64,000 nucleotides of DNA from Ferribacterium limneticum (GCF_020510565.1 NZ_CP075189.1:2650501-2714500), one strand, 5' to 3'. Positions 28,522-38,282 are shown, counted from the first letter of the stretch. A program made the numbers and translations. The notes: generated by a model from the sequence alone, not told the origin.

Positions 28522-29506
28522 GCCTAATTCAACCATTTCAATTTGTGCCTATCCTCGCCTTCATATCTGTCTATTAGACCTGTCTGGTAAGGGCTATAGG
28601 CGTAATGGAGGAGTCGGGTTTTCAGTAGATGCACCATCGCTAAAGCTTAAGTTCTCAACAAGCCAACACACTGATATTTCGGTTCTCAGGAGTTTTGGGT
28701 TCACAGAACCAGAGATCGTCAAGTTGAGTTCACGGCTACAGAAAATTACTACTGATCTTGAGTTGTGCACTGGTATCAGCCTTATTGACTGTGGAGAAAT
28801 AGCTAGGCACACAGGATTTGGCTCTGGAACAGCAATAACCCTTTCATGTGTTGAGGCATTGCTGATTGCAAATAATCACCCAATAGACAAAGCGACATTG
28901 CAACAGCTGTCAGGACGCGGAGGTGTCTCTGGCATTGGAATCAATACCTATTTCGACGGCGGGTTGGTATTTGATGCAGGCAGGGTTGAGGATGGCCAGC
29001 CATTCATGCCGTCAGGAGCGATTGATACCAACTTTCGGTTGCCAATCTCTCTCGTATCAATGCCTATGCCCTCCTGGAAGGTTGGAATATTGACGTCAGC
29101 AGATGTGCAGCCTCTATCTTCACAGGCTGAGTGTCAAGTATTCGAATCGGTTTGTCCGCTTTCGCCGCAAGATGTGCACGAAGCGGTTTACCACGCTACA
29201 TTTGGTGTGGTTTCCTCAGCCTTGTCGCACGACTTTTCCACATTCTGCGTAGCAATCAATACCCTCCAGCAATGCATTTGGAAGCGCTCAGAGATTGCGG
29301 CATTCGGAGATGTGATCACGAAAACAATGAGCAAGCTACGTGATCTCGGCTGCGATGCAGTCGGATTAACAAGCCTTGGCCCAAGCTTATATTTCTTGGC
29401 AAAGGACTTCGACCAGGTTTGCTCACGCATTCGAATAGCCTTCCCTGATGCGCGTTTGATTCAAACGCAACCTCGAAATCATGGGCGGGAGATCACCGTT
29501 GTCTGA
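28514..29506 (+). CDS. GHMP-family protein related to beta-ribofuranosylaminobenzene 5'-phosphate synthase
   Basis: 330 residues from TTG 28514, overlapping the previous gene by 8 bp. Segments match the beta-RFAP synthase branch of the GHMP fold: SICAYPRLHICLLDLSG, HTGFGSGTAITL (residues 99-110) and GRGGVSGIGINTYFDGGLVF (134-153). Beta-RFAP synthase joins PRPP to 4-hydroxy- or 4-aminobenzoate with loss of CO2, making a C-riboside on the methanopterin pathway. No other methanopterin genes are nearby, so here it may make another C-nucleotide. The ATP-type P-loop of true GHMP kinases is replaced by the GFGSGTA form. Confidence 0.72.
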   Translation: MSKPNSTISICAYPRLHICLLDLSGKGYRRNGGVGFSVDAPSLKLKFSTSQHTDISVLRSFGFTEPEIVKLSSRLQKITTDLELCTGISLIDCGEIARHTGFGSGTAITLSCVEALLIANNHPIDKATLQQLSGRGGVSGIGINTYFDGGLVFDAGRVEDGQPFMPSGAIDTNFRLPISLVSMPMPSWKVGILTSADVQPLSSQAECQVFESVCPLSPQDVHEAVYHATFGVVSSALSHDFSTFCVAINTLQQCIWKRSEIAAFGDVITKTMSKLRDLGCDAVGLTSLGPSLYFLAKDFDQVCSRIRIAFPDARLIQTQPRNHGREITVV

Positions 29507-31115
29507 ACTCGTATTTTTCACCTCGAACCGAGCAAAGCTTGCTCACTTCAAGTATATCGGCACCCGACTGGGCGTCACTATTTCAGGATTCAGGGAAAAA
29601 ACATTCTATGGGAGCTACCACGAGCCACGACTTGATGATCGCGAAGCTCTATTAAGAGAAAGCTACGAAAGCGCCCTAAATCAATGGAAAAAAAAATTTG
29701 GGGCTGATGATTTCGGCCACTTTTTCTTAGAAGATACATCGGTAAGAGTTGATGCGCTGAGCACAGATGATGTTGACGTGCCAGGTGTTCACGTGAAATT
29801 TTGGATGCGTGACATGAATTTTGAGACGCTTAATGCTCTCATTCTCAAGGCTGGAGGCAATCGATCAGCCACAGTTCGATCCGATATCGTTCTGCATATT
29901 CCCGAGCGCGTTCGTCATGCGATGGGAATTGGTGATTCGTTTGTTTGGTTTCACGGAGAGACCAAGGGACGGGTTGTCACAAGTGAAACTCCAATCAAGC
30001 CAAACCTACTATATCCATGGCTAGACAATCGAACGTTTAATCGATGGTTTGTGCCGGAAGGATTTGGTGTTCCAATCAGTTGCCTAGCCATTTCTGACGC
30101 TAATTCAGTTGATTTTCGCTACCGAGCATTCAAGCAGGCTATCGATTTTCTCTCCAATGCAGGCATCGTTAATCAAGCGAAAAAGCATGCCTCATTACAG
30201 CTACCTCTTTCTCTAATTCCCAAGGCCCCATCTGTTTTTCTCCTTTGTGGTTATAGCTGTGCAGGGAAGACACGGTTAGCGCAGTGGTTAAGAGATACGC
30301 AAGGCTACATCCACCTCGAAGCCAGCGATTTTATGTACCAAGCGTTCTGGCGTAGGCACGGTATCTGGACAGGTATAAAAATTGGTGACTTTGCAGCATC
30401 AGCCCTTAGCCAAGATCCAACCATAGTTCCAAAAGCGATTGCCAAAGAGGTAGAGGAAAAACACTATTCGAATGTGGTTGTTTCAGGCTTCAGATCACCT
30501 GAGGAAGTGCTGGAGTTACAAAAGTTATTAACCCCAGAGAGAGATGTGCAGGTCATCTTTCTTGATGCTAGCCAATCAATTCGGCTAGAACGTGCCATTG
30601 CCAGAGGCAGGGATGATGTAACTGCGGGCTCTTTTGTGCATCGGGATGAACAGGAAAATGACATGGGGCTAGGAGAAATTCCTCATCTACCTAGCTGTTT
30701 GAGCATTACAAACGACGAGTCACTTGATATTTTATTTGGTCGATTTTCAACTCATTGTGGGCATTTGCTAGAACTTCAGCCTAATGAGGCTAACCCAACA
30801 AGGGAACGCGAACTGGAAGACTTGATCTTGCTAAGTTTGCTCAGTGAAAACAAGGTATCTGGGTACACAACAAGGGAAATCGCTGAATTAGTAAATCTAA
30901 GATTTGGTCAGTCAAAATCAAAAAATAATGTGAGTCGGTATTTCCAACAGGATTTTCATGCCTATTACGAAGCTCACGCGGAAAATAACAAAATTCGTTA
31001 CAAGCTCTCGAATACAGGTGTCAGCCGAGCACTCTATCTAACACGAGCAAAAAGCGTAGTATTCAGCCGAAAATCCCCAAGGAAGGCGTTGAAAGCAGCA
31101 CCCGGCTTGTTCTAA
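29499..31115 (+). CDS. Fusion of Ham1-type NTP pyrophosphatase, P-loop kinase and winged helix
   Basis: 538 residues from TTG 29499, which has GGGAG 7 bp upstream and overlaps the previous stop; ATG 29481 is an alternative. Residues 1-215 resemble Ham1/RdgB noncanonical NTPases: VFFTSNRAKLAHFKYIG, FFLEDTSVRVDALSTDDVDV (the ED..VDAL core) and FVWFHGETKGRV. Residues 245-420 hold a nucleotide or sugar kinase-like domain with Walker A GYSCAGKT (251-258) and ASDFMYQ. Residues 440-538 end in a winged-helix-like segment (YTTREIAELVNLRFGQSKSK). I know of no described protein with this order. Likely handles an unusual nucleotide made by the upstream gene. Confidence 0.7.
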   Translation: MSELVFFTSNRAKLAHFKYIGTRLGVTISGFREKTFYGSYHEPRLDDREALLRESYESALNQWKKKFGADDFGHFFLEDTSVRVDALSTDDVDVPGVHVKFWMRDMNFETLNALILKAGGNRSATVRSDIVLHIPERVRHAMGIGDSFVWFHGETKGRVVTSETPIKPNLLYPWLDNRTFNRWFVPEGFGVPISCLAISDANSVDFRYRAFKQAIDFLSNAGIVNQAKKHASLQLPLSLIPKAPSVFLLCGYSCAGKTRLAQWLRDTQGYIHLEASDFMYQAFWRRHGIWTGIKIGDFAASALSQDPTIVPKAIAKEVEEKHYSNVVVSGFRSPEEVLELQKLLTPERDVQVIFLDASQSIRLERAIARGRDDVTAGSFVHRDEQENDMGLGEIPHLPSCLSITNDESLDILFGRFSTHCGHLLELQPNEANPTRERELEDLILLSLLSENKVSGYTTREIAELVNLRFGQSKSKNNVSRYFQQDFHAYYEAHAENNKIRYKLSNTGVSRALYLTRAKSVVFSRKSPRKALKAAPGLF

Positions 31116-31132
31116 TTGATTTGTTTTGAATG

Positions 31133-31653
31133 CTATACCTTGATAGGCAGTTACCATTGGGCACCATCTGCCGTTGCCTGGTCAGCCAGGCATGCAATTC
31201 ATCAGCAATCGGTCGGGCTTTTACCTCCCGGATTCGTCGTCGCTCATCGACATCGAATTCAATGACTTCTCGCTCAACGCCGTAGAGTTTCCCGAAATAA
31301 TCCAGGGCCTCGCCAGCGACCACGCCTGATTTAGATTCGAATGTCGGGGAGGCTTGAGATGATAGGGGGAATCGGTGCCGGCACAAATGCCGGTTCTACA
31401 CCGCACTTCGGTGAATCTACCGTGCCTGCAGGCTGCGGCTCGGCGGCTCAACGCCTCTTTCCCGCATCCAGCGACCGACCTGATTCGCATTGAGTTCATT
31501 GGCCAGCGCAATGGCGGCCACTGATGCACCGCGGCCTCGCAACAGGCATAGATCACCGCCTGCTTGAACTCTTCTGTATGGCTCCGCCTGCGGCGGCTTG
31601 GCTTCTCGATTTCCATAGTGTCCACCATTGTCTTTAGTGGACACTATCTTCAC
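31133..31653 (-). pseudogene. IS66 family transposase remnants
   Basis: Two fragments on the minus strand. At 31420-31640, RRRRSHTEEFKQAVIYACCE in one frame continues as GASVAAIALANELNANQVGR in another, an IS66 OrfA-type protein broken by a frameshift. At 31133-31330, GEALDYFGKLYGVEREVIEF and ARPIADELHAWLTRQRQMVP are the C-terminal part of the IS66 TnpC transposase, without its catalytic core. Internal deletion has left an inactive scar between the two candidate defence regions. Confidence 0.75.
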
Positions 31654-31732
31654 GGTCTAAGCCTTCAATTCACAGATGACTTTGCCGGGTGCTTACGATG
31701 ACATACGCTCCGGTCGGCATAAATCGCTTGCC

Positions 31733-34700
31733 TTAGACCTGACCGCACTTCGCCGCCGACTTCAGATTATCCGTGGAGATCTTGAGCATGGCACCAAGCC
31801 AGTCATCAAGCGCATCAACCCGTACAAAATCTGTGCGAGTTTCATACGGCGGGTGCTTGAGCCACCAAGAAATTTCTCTACAAACGTAGACGTCCCGAAA
31901 CTCTGTATCGCCTTCATTCTGGCTTTCTGGCCATTGAAGCAATTCCCTGAGCCGGTGCACATTTTTCGCCAAAAAATGACGCCGACGTTCAATTTTTGAA
32001 AACTGACCATGATCTTCGCCCCGGCCAAAGATACGCTCTCTTAAACGGCGTGCATCCTTGAGGCAGAACGGTGGTTGGTTGTACTTGCATTCGACCGCGA
32101 CCCAGAGATTCCTATCTGGCCAATACGCAAGCACATCAAAGTCCCCTACATCATCAAACCGCTCTTTCGGAAACCTACGACGAAAATCAATTCCGTGCAA
32201 AACGAATTCGCCGTGCCTTCGAAATATCTCATGCGCCCGCACCTCTAAAAGCTTCTCAATTCCCTCCTTGATGTTGCGAACAACTTTTGCAACCGTTGGC
32301 CATTGGAAGTCTGCGGGCAGATAGCCATTGACAATGCTACCGACCCAGATCGAGCGAGAACGGTCAATTGTGGCAGCTCCCCAAGCTAGTACATTTTGAT
32401 CAATCTGGATCAGGGGACGAATGGTATACCGATGCACACGTTTGGAATGCTCCCAAACTGGTACATCTGGCTCATCCTCCGTCTTACCAGCCAGACGGCG
32501 AACACCGATGGGGTCTAGTGTCAGGAATGCAATGACCTTCTCCGTGACGCCGTCAGGGATAGATGGCAGACGCTCACGCACTCGTTCAACAATTAAAGCT
32601 AACGGTGCAGCGTAGCCAAAACGAAGCTCATCGTCGCCGCCGGCCGAATGCCAGTGTGAGAGTACCTGGAGCACCTGGCTCAAATGGGTCAGGGAAAAGC
32701 CAAGATCCAAGCTGAACGCTTCATCGAGCTGAGCCCAGTTTTTGGCACTGTCCTGATCGGAGTTGACTTCATCGATTTCGGATAGCCCGATTCCTAGCCT
32801 TGTGCCCGCAAAGTCTTGAAGATACTGCAGTTCCTTTGTGTCTCGATCTTCCGAGAAAAAAACCGTGGGGACAAAAGAATCATTTAATTCAATTCCTCCA
32901 ACATCGATCCCGTTATGAAGTGTGTCGCTTGCCTCATAAAGGACCGATAACCAGTCAATACGTGCAATTTGCTGAACAATGTCGGAGACCGTCGGCCGAA
33001 TTTCACTTTGCACAGGAGAGCTGACGGAGCACTCTAGCAAGTAGCGATAGTTCCGGGCCATGCTGGTGTACTTCTCGTGCACTTCGGCGAATCGCGTGGA
33101 TCGATCGAAGGAAACTTGATGGCTCAGGCTCAGCTTCAACCGCATCACCTCATACTGGTACTTCGCGGTTAACTCGTCGTGCTGAGCGATACAGATCTGC
33201 AGTAACTGCTTTCGATCGAATTTGGCGATCGTTGCATGCAGATCACTTCGCATCGTATCCCGGGCGGAGTTCATGATGAGCTTGGCCGGTTCCAGTTCAT
33301 AACGAGCAGGAGCGACCCCTTGTTGCTTGAAGACGAAGGCTAACTCCTTGCGGGCGAGCTTAAATTGACCAGCATCTGGGAGGTTTGGGCTCGCATGGTC
33401 GGGCACGTCAAAGGGGCGCTGGGTGCTACGTAGTGTGAATCTTGGTGGTCGTTTCTCTGTCGCGCGTAGTGACTCCAAGACGTTTTCCTCACAACTCAAG
33501 CCAAGCAACGCTGACAAGCCAACGGCCAACTCGATCGCACATTCCACCTCAAACGAGGCATCTGCAGCGCAGTTGAGCCCAGAGTAAAGCCTGGAGAGAT
33601 TTACTACCACCGCAAAAATCGCTTTCTCAGATGAACCAAAGGCGAGCTTCAGGCTTGTGAACAAGGGTAGCGACGCACAATGGGCTGTCGCCTCATCATC
33701 ATCCCTCAACGGTAGTGTCCGAAGATCCATTTCACAGTGGATTGCGATCTGCTCTCGGCGAAATAGCTCTAGCTTCTCAAGCAGAGAACTACGCTGAGTG
33801 CATGCGTCAGCAACGCAATGAACAAACAACTCCAGTAGCGGCCCGTTCTCATAGTCGGGATTCGATCCGACTTCCATAAAAGCTTGCACTACACATCGCC
33901 CCACGCCGCCAGACCACGCAAGCGCGAAAGGTCCTTTGGCCTTCATCGAAGTAAGACCGTCTTCTCTCTTGTCCACAACCCAAGTGTGCCGATCATCAGG
34001 AAATCTATGCGGAGCGGATGCCCAGAAAGCCTCGAGTTCCCTGAAGCGCCAACAGGAGTTCCAGTGTGGGTCGAGGTTAATCCAATCAGGAGACTCAGCA
34101 CCCTCTATTAAGACGCCATGGCTGTCGCGAAAGGCTGCAAATTGATCGATAACACCAATCATGCCTCGTGTGGATGACTCCGTATCGTCCAAGTAGGTAA
34201 TGAACGCATCCAACTCGTCGCTGCCCTTCACTGAGTCAAAAAGCGATACAAAATCGGGCAATCCGATGACCCGCATACCCAAATCTGGCAACCCAAAGGA
34301 TGCGGCCTGAGTACTAACCCGCGCGATGACAGCTACGAGTTGGATCCCGTTGGATCGTGGGAAATCTCCTTTTCCGTTGCGTAGCTCCACTATCTGCCTT
34401 TGATTAGGAAGCCTCAGTGCCCAACGCGCGCTTTCATCTACCAACCTGTTAAACCAACGCTCCATCTGCCCTAGCTTTGCCAGGTCATCAAGATTGATCG
34501 GCAGGATGAAATAAAGTTTTCCTTCAGAACGAACAACGGCAGCGATTTGTCGATCGAATCGATGTGATGTTCCGATGAGATCAGCGGGCCCGGCAATCAC
34601 GTCATGTTCTCGGAGCCGATCCGACAAAAACTTGCCGAGCCGCCCGGCAAGCTTCCCTATGCCGTCAGCACGGAGAGAGTTAGCCTGTTCATGCCAAAGA

Positions 34701-35560
34701 TCGATAACCACGCTCGAAGCAGCTCGTGGAGCAACCGGAAGGTATGCTTCCCCCACTTGCACCATAAGAGTGGGCAAGGCTGTCCCCAGCATAATTGCCT
34801 CATAGAAACTTCCTAGAGAGTCGGGAGCGCTCAGTGCCCCCAACTCCACTATTAGTTCTCTACTCGTTCCGTCAAAGTTCGATTGGATGGCAGCGTATGT
34901 GGATAACAACGCTTCACGGCACGAAAACCAGAACACATCTGTTGGTACCTCCATGTGCCCTGCGGCCACATGCTCTTCTGGTCCCACAAGAGAACCATCA
35001 ATTGCTCCAAGAATATTCGCCTGCAGTGCAATAGCGAGATTCATGTCGCGTGTGGCAACTGGATGTTCAACACGAAGAAGCCTGAACGCCTCTATGAAGT
35101 CCGGAATCCGCTCGACACTGCCGCCGTAGAAGATGCGTTGAAAGCCATCCAATCCTGCTACGCGTATTTCACCCCAGTCTGCCTCCGGAACGAAATCCTC
35201 AAGCATGGGGAAGCTTGGTAACAGTCGCCTCAGCCCATTCAGAAAGTCTACGAACTCGTTATATGTGACGATAGCGCGACGACCCAGGAACTCACATAGA
35301 GGCATACTCAGAGCAATGAGCATAGCCAGGCTGTGCTTTACTTGGCTTGATCGATTGGGCCGCCAGAGGTCTGACACTCCGAGGGCAAGAATGATGTCGT
35401 AGGCGCCGAATTGGGTAAGGTAGCCCTTCAACTCCCCCAGTTGTTCATAGAATCGTTTGTCTTGCGAAGATTGTTTCAGCATTGGTGCCTCGACGACAAC
35501 CGCCGGACGGTCTGTTTGGGCCTTACGCTTCTCCTGCTTCAGGCGCGATTTCTTCCCCAT
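31733..35560 (-). CDS. Very large protein with C-terminal PD-(D/E)XK nuclease-like domain
   Basis: 1275 residues from ATG 35560, preceded by AGAGGAG. The start is lysine/arginine rich (MGKKSRLKQEKRKAQ). Most of the length is a helical, unrecognised region. Near the C-terminus GDFDVLAYWPDRNLWVAVEC followed by KYN gives Asp1142, Glu1157 and Lys1159, the pattern of the PD-(D/E)XK nuclease core, with HGIDFRRRFPKERFDDV in front. No helicase or methylase motif was found. It follows a second large protein of similar style by 83 bp. Probably nucleic-acid targeting; mechanism unknown. GC is lower than the core genome. Confidence 0.6.
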   Translation of the reverse strand: MGKKSRLKQEKRKAQTDRPAVVVEAPMLKQSSQDKRFYEQLGELKGYLTQFGAYDIILALGVSDLWRPNRSSQVKHSLAMLIALSMPLCEFLGRRAIVTYNEFVDFLNGLRRLLPSFPMLEDFVPEADWGEIRVAGLDGFQRIFYGGSVERIPDFIEAFRLLRVEHPVATRDMNLAIALQANILGAIDGSLVGPEEHVAAGHMEVPTDVFWFSCREALLSTYAAIQSNFDGTSRELIVELGALSAPDSLGSFYEAIMLGTALPTLMVQVGEAYLPVAPRAASSVVIDLWHEQANSLRADGIGKLAGRLGKFLSDRLREHDVIAGPADLIGTSHRFDRQIAAVVRSEGKLYFILPINLDDLAKLGQMERWFNRLVDESARWALRLPNQRQIVELRNGKGDFPRSNGIQLVAVIARVSTQAASFGLPDLGMRVIGLPDFVSLFDSVKGSDELDAFITYLDDTESSTRGMIGVIDQFAAFRDSHGVLIEGAESPDWINLDPHWNSCWRFRELEAFWASAPHRFPDDRHTWVVDKREDGLTSMKAKGPFALAWSGGVGRCVVQAFMEVGSNPDYENGPLLELFVHCVADACTQRSSLLEKLELFRREQIAIHCEMDLRTLPLRDDDEATAHCASLPLFTSLKLAFGSSEKAIFAVVVNLSRLYSGLNCAADASFEVECAIELAVGLSALLGLSCEENVLESLRATEKRPPRFTLRSTQRPFDVPDHASPNLPDAGQFKLARKELAFVFKQQGVAPARYELEPAKLIMNSARDTMRSDLHATIAKFDRKQLLQICIAQHDELTAKYQYEVMRLKLSLSHQVSFDRSTRFAEVHEKYTSMARNYRYLLECSVSSPVQSEIRPTVSDIVQQIARIDWLSVLYEASDTLHNGIDVGGIELNDSFVPTVFFSEDRDTKELQYLQDFAGTRLGIGLSEIDEVNSDQDSAKNWAQLDEAFSLDLGFSLTHLSQVLQVLSHWHSAGGDDELRFGYAAPLALIVERVRERLPSIPDGVTEKVIAFLTLDPIGVRRLAGKTEDEPDVPVWEHSKRVHRYTIRPLIQIDQNVLAWGAATIDRSRSIWVGSIVNGYLPADFQWPTVAKVVRNIKEGIEKLLEVRAHEIFRRHGEFVLHGIDFRRRFPKERFDDVGDFDVLAYWPDRNLWVAVECKYNQPPFCLKDARRLRERIFGRGEDHGQFSKIERRRHFLAKNVHRLRELLQWPESQNEGDTEFRDVYVCREISWWLKHPPYETRTDFVRVDALDDWLGAMLKISTDNLKSAAKCGQV

Positions 35561-35643
35561 GATCGGCTCCTCTGAACGCTAATCGATGTCAACGCTTTGT
35601 GATTGAATGTTTTAACCCTGTAGAACCTGCTCAAGTTATCCGG

Positions 35644-37953
35644 CTAGGGAGACGCCTTTTGTGGCATGGCAATTCCGATGAACTGATAGGGGCGGTGCCA
35701 TTCTTCTATCTTCCGGCCGACAATAATGCAGCGCGTTCGGTTTTGCTCTGCAAAAGCATCTCCCGCTAGTTGACTCACGATATCCTGACGCTGGTTTGAG
35801 AGGACTTCTGGGTAGACGTAGAAAATCACGCACGCCGCGCGATGTGCAGGGGGAGATACAACGAGAGAACAAAGATGCTTCGGGTCAATGTAGTTCTTGC
35901 GGACGTTCTCTCGCAGGATTTCCAGTTCGCTGAACAGGAGATCCTGCTCTTCGGCGCTACCCATGCTCAGCATGTCTAGCGACATGCTAGTCCACGATCT
36001 AGCATTTCTCCGCCGGATCTCTTGAATAATGCGCGCAAGCTGTGAGTGTATCTTCGGACTAGGCTTGCGTACCTCAACGCCGGCATCGATGCTGCAGTAG
36101 TAGTGGTCTATAGCTTGGGACATCTCAGTGATTGCTAGCGCGACCCCAGCCTCTTCAAGCGAGAAGATATTGAAGCCCGTCTGTAGGTAAAACCCTAAGT
36201 AGTCCAACTCGTCACCGAAGATGTCGATACTCTTCTGCACGCGCTCTCGCTCGGCGAGGTAGTGGAGAAAATACGCAGGCTCATCCAGGATGTCCGCGAC
36301 GACCTCGAAATCCGCAAGCCCAAGCGTTGGTGCTAGGCGCAGGTCCTGAGGAACCCATCCAGCGGCCTTGAGTTCGTTCTCCGCACTGCAGATGGTAGAG
36401 AAGTCATCCAACGTGACCGAAACGCGAATGACAATATCGATATCGCCCAGAACCAGTCCAAGCGACGACACGATGCCGAATGACGATGGGTCTCCAGCCT
36501 TCGCCTGTAAGATGATTTGTTCGAGGCGGAATGACTGCTGAGCGGGGGATACCACCAAGTCGCGCACATGGCGTTTCACCCGGTCGGGTGCTCCACGTAG
36601 CCCTTGGGGAGTTAGAGCAGCAGACTTGGCTTCAACTATGAAGGCCACGCGATCGATTTGGCCCAGCAAATCGGTCTCGAAGATTTTGCCATCAACCTCC
36701 CACTTTGCATTCGTGGTGAGACTTATTCCAGGGAGGGCTCTCTCTACAACCTCCTTAACCTTGGCCTCCAAAAAAGTCGCACGGCGCCTTTCAAGTTTTG
36801 TCTTTACACCGGCCGCTTCGGCCAACGCGTTCATTATTGGGTGAATATGACTGAATATGATCTGCGGGGTTGGAAAGAAGAACTCCCCGGCGATTTTCAT
36901 GCCTGGAGAAATCCATATTGGGTTAGCAAGAAAAAAACTGTCTATCTGCTCAGCACAAAGATCACCAGGACGCAGAGACAATTTTCCTAGTATCTGCCCA
37001 ACCACCTCACTGGTTCGTCCAGTCAGTTCGGCAAGCTCGTCTGCATCGGCAATGCCTAGCTTGACCAACGCGATATCAGCGTGAGCCAGTAATCGATACT
37101 TGACCATTTGTGTAGTCACGTCCTTCGGAATGCCGGCCAGGAATTCCGAAGGGTCACCTTCGACATCTGGGTACTTGGCGTAGAAGTCCCGAACCAACTG
37201 CTCGGTGGTGCTGGCCCGGAAGATGTCGCGCAGGACAGTCCATCGCTGGTTAGCTCGCCGCTCAAACGATGTGAGCAGTGCCTTGGAGACTTCGATCATA
37301 TCTGTGGCGCTGAACCCAAAATGACTTGATAGATCCTGGTCAAGTGCCCCGTACATTTCTTTCGAAATTCTGACAACTGCTGAGAAATAACCCCAATTCC
37401 GGACCATCTGGGTATGCGCCCGGAGACGTTCTTGGAGGGCTAGTACGACACGTTGCTGTTCATCGCGCTCCTCATCCATTGCGACGAATCTGCGGTACAT
37501 GAATGCCTCGGCCAGTTCGCCTGCCTGGTCGATCACCTGCTGGATGACCTTAGGTGGCGCTGGTTCGCTTCCCCACTCGGCATGAGGTAGAGTCAGCGCA
37601 AGCGCCTGCAGCATCTCAACATGATGCTGTTGCATGTTCTCTATAAACCCTTGGGACGACACACCTTCATCACCGACTCCCACTTGCAGGCCATACGTGG
37701 CAATCGTCGAAATAATGAAAGGCGGATACCAAGTGCGGAAGTGACCGAGAAGCGATTGAAGAATCGCTGGAAACTTTTTGCTGCTCTCCTGCCCCGTGGA
37801 TAGAAAAGCTTTCTTCAAAACATCTTTATCGATTTTGTTGAAAGGGTGCTCGAAGGCCGTGAATCCCAGATTCTTCGGGTTTTTGATATGTTTGTCTTTC
37901 CGCCTCTTAGATTTCAGTTTCCGCTTCACTTTATGCTCGATTATTGTGACCAT
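35644..37953 (-). CDS. Large protein with central PD-(D/E)XK nuclease-like core
   Basis: 769 residues from ATG 37953. The first 25 residues are very basic (EHKVKRKLKSKRRKDKHIKN). An alpha-helical region (60-330) contains DIALVKLGIADADELAELTG, a short helix-hairpin-like element. The nuclease-like core is at 400-470: VKEVVERALPGISLTTNAKW, then ETDLLGQIDRVAFIVEAKSA with Asp428, Glu441 and Lys443. The rest is helical with no known match. Upstream of and co-directional with the 1275-residue gene; both share a basic N-terminus and an ExK core, so they probably form one system. Confidence 0.6.
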   Translation of the reverse strand: MVTIIEHKVKRKLKSKRRKDKHIKNPKNLGFTAFEHPFNKIDKDVLKKAFLSTGQESSKKFPAILQSLLGHFRTWYPPFIISTIATYGLQVGVGDEGVSSQGFIENMQQHHVEMLQALALTLPHAEWGSEPAPPKVIQQVIDQAGELAEAFMYRRFVAMDEERDEQQRVVLALQERLRAHTQMVRNWGYFSAVVRISKEMYGALDQDLSSHFGFSATDMIEVSKALLTSFERRANQRWTVLRDIFRASTTEQLVRDFYAKYPDVEGDPSEFLAGIPKDVTTQMVKYRLLAHADIALVKLGIADADELAELTGRTSEVVGQILGKLSLRPGDLCAEQIDSFFLANPIWISPGMKIAGEFFFPTPQIIFSHIHPIMNALAEAAGVKTKLERRRATFLEAKVKEVVERALPGISLTTNAKWEVDGKIFETDLLGQIDRVAFIVEAKSAALTPQGLRGAPDRVKRHVRDLVVSPAQQSFRLEQIILQAKAGDPSSFGIVSSLGLVLGDIDIVIRVSVTLDDFSTICSAENELKAAGWVPQDLRLAPTLGLADFEVVADILDEPAYFLHYLAERERVQKSIDIFGDELDYLGFYLQTGFNIFSLEEAGVALAITEMSQAIDHYYCSIDAGVEVRKPSPKIHSQLARIIQEIRRRNARSWTSMSLDMLSMGSAEEQDLLFSELEILRENVRKNYIDPKHLCSLVVSPPAHRAACVIFYVYPEVLSNQRQDIVSQLAGDAFAEQNRTRCIIVGRKIEEWHRPYQFIGIAMPQKASP

Positions 37954-38101
37954 GGAGGTTGTCAGCCTCTAAGACATGTGCGTCCGTCACGCTTTTCAAT
38001 CAGAAGCCTATGGCCCTTTTGCTTGCTAGACCGGTGTTTATTTCAAATCCAAACCGGACGCTGAAAAAAATCTATCAAACCCGGATGATTCAGCGGCTAT
38101 T

Positions 38102-38266
38102 TTAGAATTCGGCAGAACTCGGCCAATATCGCCTCGATCTCTGCTGCAAAATTGACCTCATCGTAACAGGTGAACCATAACGAATAACTGCACGCCGCGT
38201 GGACAACCGATTGTGCAGATTGCCTTGCACTCGGTCTCGAGCGGCTGGAATGTGCTTAGTAGACAT
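38102..38266 (-). CDS. Small basic protein of unknown function
   Basis: 54 residues (MSTKHIPAARDRVQGNLHNR..., ending RRYWPSSAEF), preceded by a textbook AAGGAGG 6 bp before ATG 38266. The calculated charge is strongly positive. It follows the ParM operon genes in the same direction with a 16-bp gap to the partner gene. No family recognised. Confidence 0.55.
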   Translation of the reverse strand: MSTKHIPAARDRVQGNLHNRLSTRRAVIRYGSPVTMRSILQQRSRRYWPSSAEF

Positions 38267-38282
38267 ACTGATCCTCCTTTTC

